Origin: an uncultured bacterium
GTDB taxonomy: Bacteria > Verrucomicrobiota > Lentisphaeria > Victivallales > Victivallaceae
DNA length: 8,416 nucleotides
Assembly: GCA_949286445.1 (NCBI GenBank)
Contig: CASECL010000223.1
Span: 1-8,416 of the forward strand
Direction of reading: 5' to 3'
Shown: piece by piece, positions 6,072 through 8,416 of the stretch
Layout of the letters: each line of letters opens with the position of its first letter
Position numbering within the stretch: position 1 is the stretch's first letter
Position numbers and translations under genes: made by a program
The notes under the pieces: generated by a model
Told to the model about the DNA's origin: nothing
The model's database searches: none
Seen by the model: the letters and a program-made list of their open reading frames with translations, nothing else

Positions 6072-7241
6072 TTATTCTGCGTTGCGGAACCGGTAAACCG
6101 ATTGCAGCAGTCCGCAGCATGACATTCCCACCATGACAAAAGTTCCTCCGTAACTGACAAAGGGCAGTGGAAGTCCGGTAATCGGCAGCAGTCCGATATT
6201 CATGCCGATATTGACAAAAGCATGGCTGAAAAACAATGCCGCAGTACCGGCGGCCAGATATTTGCCGTATTCGTCCGATGCCACCGCCGCACATCGCAGC
6301 ATGGAGTAAATCAGCACCATGTAGATAATGATCAGGGTAACAGCTCCGGCAAAACCGGTTTCTTCGGCAATGACTGAAAAAATAAAGTCATTGTTGCTCA
6401 CCGACTGAGGGAGAAAACCAAGCGAATTCTGTTCTCCTTCGCCGAAGCCTTTGCCGAACAACCCGCCGGAACCGACAGCCAGTTTTGACTGCAGTGCATT
6501 GTACCCTTTTCCCAGCGGGTCGGCTTCCGGATTGAGAAAAACGCTGATACGGGCGCGGTGATAACTCCTGAGCAGAGGTCTGCCGTAAAGTTCGTTCAAG
6601 GTAAACGCCCCGCAGAAAAGCAGCAATGCCAGCGCGCCAAAGGCAAAATATTTCCAGTTGAGCTTGGATACAAACGCAATCGCTCCGGCAATCGGCAGAA
6701 GTATCAGAGCACTGCCTAAATCCGGCTGGGTGACAATCAGCAGAAATGGCAGCACCACCGTGGCCGTGGCAAGAAAAATACATTTAAAAGAATTTATTGA
6801 AAACAGCCGGTTGGCAAATAATGCGGATAATGCCATAATCAAAGCCATCTTTGCCACTTCCGACGGCTGCAAACGCATGTAATGCAAATTGAGCCAGCGT
6901 TTTGCCCCGTAAACTTCAACTCCTGCCAGCGGGACAGCCAGGAGCAGAATAATCGCTCCTATGTAGGCGGCAAAAGAGAGAATTTCAAATTTACGGTAAT
7001 CAGAAAAGGCAAAAATCAGATAACAGACTATACCTACTGCGCACCATTGCAATTGTTTGACATAAAATCCGAGAGCCAGAGGGGTACCGACCTGACGCCC
7101 GATAGACCAGATAAAGAGTTCACCGATGGAGAGCAAAGCCAGAATTGAGATGATCTGAACCCAGTCCAGATTTCCCAGTACCGACATCAGGCGGCCGGAA
7201 AAAAATCCTTCACTTCGGTGAATTTTGCCGATAACTCTCAT
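6072..7241 (-). CDS. rodA: Peptidoglycan glycosyltransferase RodA (SEDS family)
   Basis: SEDS-family polymerase that joins lipid II into glycan strands at the inner membrane and works with a class B PBP (PBP2) and MreB in lateral wall growth. The 389-residue protein is a polytopic membrane protein with about ten hydrophobic segments from residue 27 on. Signature motifs: RLQPSEVAKMAL (123-134), TQPDLGSALI (171-180), LNPEADPLGKGYNALQSKLA (236-255) with the conserved catalytic-loop Asp241, GFLPQSVSNNDFIFSVIAEE (275-294), and NIGLLPITGLPLPFVSYGG (348-366). PITGLPLPFVSYGG and the single complete domain favour RodA over FtsW. Start: ATG 7241 has no clear Shine-Dalgarno, and neither does the in-frame ATG at codon 19 (7187), so either is possible. 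Neither a PBP2 nor an mre gene is adjacent. Upstream on the same strand lies a terminator and a structured RNA region. Confidence 0.95.
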   Translation of the reverse strand: MRVIGKIHRSEGFFSGRLMSVLGNLDWVQIISILALLSIGELFIWSIGRQVGTPLALGFYVKQLQWCAVGIVCYLIFAFSDYRKFEILSFAAYIGAIILLLAVPLAGVEVYGAKRWLNLHYMRLQPSEVAKMALIMALSALFANRLFSINSFKCIFLATATVVLPFLLIVTQPDLGSALILLPIAGAIAFVSKLNWKYFAFGALALLLFCGAFTLNELYGRPLLRSYHRARISVFLNPEADPLGKGYNALQSKLAVGSGGLFGKGFGEGEQNSLGFLPQSVSNNDFIFSVIAEETGFAGAVTLIIIYMVLIYSMLRCAAVASDEYGKYLAAGTAALFFSHAFVNIGMNIGLLPITGLPLPFVSYGGTFVMVGMSCCGLLQSVYRFRNAE

Positions 7242-7344
7242 GCTGTCAACAACTGTATATTGCCTGTTTCACCGTTTCCACAGAGATTGATAATGCGGTA
7301 AAACAGAAGTGATGAATTATGGTTTTCTGTCAAAAAATTATCTG

Positions 7345-7368
7345 AAAAAATCCCGGCATTGACCGGGA
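7345..7368 (-). terminator. Intrinsic terminator 104 bases upstream of rodA
   Basis: On the minus strand TCCCGG (7368-7363) and CCGGGA (7356-7351) form a 6-bp GC-rich stem with a TCAATG loop, followed directly by six T (7350-7345). It ends whatever is transcribed from the purA side before rodA: either a non-coding RNA, the purA transcript, or a regulated rodA leader. The other strand also has a T-rich run (ATATTTTTAATT) after the hairpin, so weak two-way activity is possible. Confidence 0.8.
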
Positions 7369-7625
7369 ATATTTTTAATTCAGTTATTCTGAAAAACTGC
7401 CGGATATGACACCACACTTCATTTCCGGTAATTTCTCAGCGTATTCACTGAGCCGGAGCGGCAGCCTTCAGCCGTACAGCTGAGCGGATATAGCCCCCGG
7501 GTAGTGCTCTATCGATAACCTGTCAGGCTGAAATTTTCAGCGGGAAGAGCAGGGGGAACAGTAAATCTCCCCCTGCATCGTCACTCCTGATATCGCATTA
7601 CCAATGGAACTTGGCTCTTAAGTGA
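7345..7625 (-). ncRNA. Candidate structured RNA between purA and rodA, family not recognised
   Basis: No credible reading frame covers this stretch, yet on the minus strand it folds into nested Watson-Crick helices. A closing helix in three segments pairs 7624-7620 with 7419-7415, 7606-7603 with 7423-7420, and 7602-7597 with 7432-7427. Inside are three arms. The long arm pairs 7596-7590 with 7491-7484 (one bulge), 7587-7582 with 7506-7500 (one bulge) and 7580-7577 with 7516-7513, and is topped by a 9-bp hairpin (7576-7568 with 7557-7549) and a 6-bp hairpin (7541-7536 with 7532-7527). Two smaller hairpins are 7483-7479 with 7472-7468 and 7452-7448 with 7439-7435. A terminator follows at 7368-7345, which sets the strand. 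I could not match it to RNase P, tmRNA, 6S or SRP RNA, or a common riboswitch. The 5' end is unknown and no clear promoter is visible, so it may be part of the purA transcript or of the rodA leader. Confidence 0.5.
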
Positions 7626-7663
7626 AATCCATCTGCTTCACCGATCGATCTCTCCCTTTGCAC

Positions 7664-7738
7664 GCACCCGGGCTGAACTCCACCCCCTTTGATGACTCCG
7701 CCCCCTTTGCTCGCCCCCCTCCGAACTGCGCACCCGGG
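7664..7738 (-). repeat. G-rich short direct repeats just after purA
   Basis: On the plus strand ACTCC-A/G-CCCCCTTTG occurs at 7677-7691 and 7695-7709 (15 bases, one mismatch, 18-base period), with a decayed third unit (GCTCGCCCCCCTCCG, 7709-7723). The block is framed by two direct copies of GCACCCGGG at 7664-7672 and 7730-7738. On the minus, purA-sense strand this gives several runs of three to six G separated by 8-13 bases. It starts 7 bases after the purA stop codon. No coding function is visible; a loose G-quadruplex or a decayed repeat element are both possible. Confidence 0.5.
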
Positions 7739-7745
7739 GAGGAAA

Positions 7746-8416
7746 TCAGTTCATGGCCACAACAAAGGTTTGATCACGGCGGGGGCCGACTGACACAATA
7801 CCGATTTTGGAATCAACCAGTTCAGCAATACGATTAAGATATTTCCGGGCGTTGGCCGGAAGTTCATCGAAACTGCGTGCCTCCGCAGTGGAACACATCC
7901 AGCCGTCCATCCATTCATATACCGGCTTGAGGGATTTGAAATCGTCAATGTCAGCGGGGAATTGATCCGTCCGTTTGCCATTGATTTCATACGCCACACA
8001 AATGCCGATTTTTTCCATATCATCCATGACGTCAAGTTTGGTGACCGCCATTAAATTTACACCATTGAGCATGCAGCTGTAATGGGTGGCTACCGCATCA
8101 AACCAGCCGCAGCGTCTCGGTCTGCCGGTGGTGGCTCCGAATTCATGACCATTCTGACGGAGTTTTTCGCCGTCTGCATCAAAAAGTTCCGTGGGGAACG
8201 GTCCTTCGCCAACCCGGGTGGTATAGGCTTTTACCACGCCCCAGACATTGCGGACATGTCCGGGCGCAATTCCGGCCCCGGTGCAGGCTCCGCCGGACAC
8301 CGTGCTGCTGCTGGTTACATAGGGATAAGTACCGTGATCAATATCAAGCAGCAACCCCTGCGCACCCTCGCAGAGCACATTTTTACCCGCTTTTACCGCG
8401 GCATTGATAGAATACA
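7746..8416 (-). CDS. purA: Adenylosuccinate synthetase, C-terminal 222 residues (N-terminus outside window)
   Basis: Joins IMP and aspartate with GTP hydrolysis to make adenylosuccinate, the first committed step from IMP to AMP; cytoplasmic homodimer. The visible part covers about the C-terminal half of the usual 420-430 residues. It opens at YSINAAVKAGKNVLCEGAQG, then LLLDIDHGTYPYVTSSS, the IMP-binding region with TTRVGEGPFPTE and EFGATTGRPRRCGWFDAVA, the guanine-specificity motif TKLDV, and the C-terminal SVGPRRDQTF. The frame has no breaks and ends at TGA (7748-7746). The start lies beyond the right edge; GTG 8378 inside the frame is an internal Val codon and not a start. The E. coli GPDR string near the C-terminus reads GPRR here. 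No intrinsic terminator follows the stop directly; the first one downstream is at 7368-7345, so the purA transcript may include the structured region. Confidence 0.97.
   Translation of the reverse strand, partial: YSINAAVKAGKNVLCEGAQGLLLDIDHGTYPYVTSSSTVSGGACTGAGIAPGHVRNVWGVVKAYTTRVGEGPFPTELFDADGEKLRQNGHEFGATTGRPRRCGWFDAVATHYSCMLNGVNLMAVTKLDVMDDMEKIGICVAYEINGKRTDQFPADIDDFKSLKPVYEWMDGWMCSTAEARSFDELPANARKYLNRIAELVDSKIGIVSVGPRRDQTFVVAMN

Noticed and set aside
5647..6294. 215-codon minus-strand frame spanning the esterase end and the rodA end
   Set aside because: It crosses the strong esterase terminator and two well-supported genes in other frames; composition is typical of a shadow frame.
7415..7440. 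TPP-riboswitch-like GCTGAGA followed by ACC on the minus strand
   Set aside because: The second conserved TPP segment (a CCTGATC-like string) and the overall helix order are absent; rodA is not a thiamine gene.
7468..7498. tRNA-like start on the minus strand (GGGGGCTATATCCGCTCAGCTG)
   Set aside because: No anticodon arm, no T-loop GTTCRA and no matching acceptor strand follow; the resemblance is limited to about 20 bases.
7514..7551. SRP-RNA-like string on the plus strand: AACC, GTCAGG, then GGGAAGAGCAG
   Set aside because: The order resembles the SRP domain IV core, but a self-complementary GCTGAA/TTCAGC insert sits where the short GGAA-tetraloop stem must be, and the flanks do not form the expected long stem. 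The terminator also points to the other strand.
7622..7837. 71-codon plus-strand frame rich in Pro and Cys
   Set aside because: It runs antisense into purA, begins in the structured RNA region, has no ribosome binding site, and its Pro content only reflects the C-rich repeat.
1..8416. CRISPR arrays, insertion sequences, integrases, attachment sites or toxin-antitoxin pairs
   Set aside because: No regularly spaced long repeats, transposase or recombinase motifs, or small paired genes were seen on either strand.

Overview
The window shows a compact stretch of a Gram-negative-type bacterial chromosome with six protein genes, two of them cut by the window edges, and one roughly 500-base non-coding interval. 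Base composition is balanced. The gene set (ClpB disaggregase, RodA, PurA, a NUDT5-like Nudix hydrolase, a secreted tannase/feruloyl-esterase-type hydrolase) is that of a free-living or gut bacterium. The flavour of the proteins would fit the PVC group (for example Lentisphaerota), but this is a low-confidence impression and not something the sequence proves.

Layout. Bases 1-1726 (minus): the N-terminal two thirds of clpB, running off the left edge. A very short divergent spacer follows, then a plus-strand pair: a membrane-anchored calcineurin-like metallophosphoesterase (1776-2720) and a family-2 glycosyltransferase (2793-3737). The glycosyltransferase converges with a minus-strand ADP-sugar pyrophosphatase of the Nudix family (3752-4312); the two stop codons sit in the two arms of one inverted repeat. 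The Nudix gene is divergent from the esterase gene (4456-5919, plus). The 143-base spacer between them holds good promoter candidates in both directions and an inverted repeat placed like an operator. The esterase ends in a strong intrinsic terminator (5950-5994). rodA (6072-7241, minus) follows, then the non-coding interval 7242-7745, then the C-terminal half of purA (7746-8416, minus), running off the right edge.

The most interesting part is the non-coding interval between purA and rodA. Read on the minus strand it contains, in order: a G-rich repeat block (7664-7738); a nested, multibranched fold of about 210 nt (7624-7415) closed by a three-segment long-range helix; a hairpin (7428-7400) that competes with that closing helix; and an intrinsic terminator (7368-7345) lying 104 bases before the rodA start. 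A further possible pairing between 7405-7398 and 7358-7350 would break the terminator. It could be an independent non-coding RNA, a purA 3' UTR element, or a riboswitch-like attenuator ahead of rodA. I do not recognise it as a known family. The other notable point is the esterase, whose active-site Ser and His both lack the neighbouring Cys that defines the usual CS-D-HC motif of its family.

The genes do not form one pathway. They look like several short transcription units: proteostasis (clpB), envelope or surface-glycan work (phosphoesterase and glycosyltransferase), nucleotide-sugar clean-up (Nudix), secreted ester hydrolysis, cell elongation (rodA) and purine synthesis (purA).
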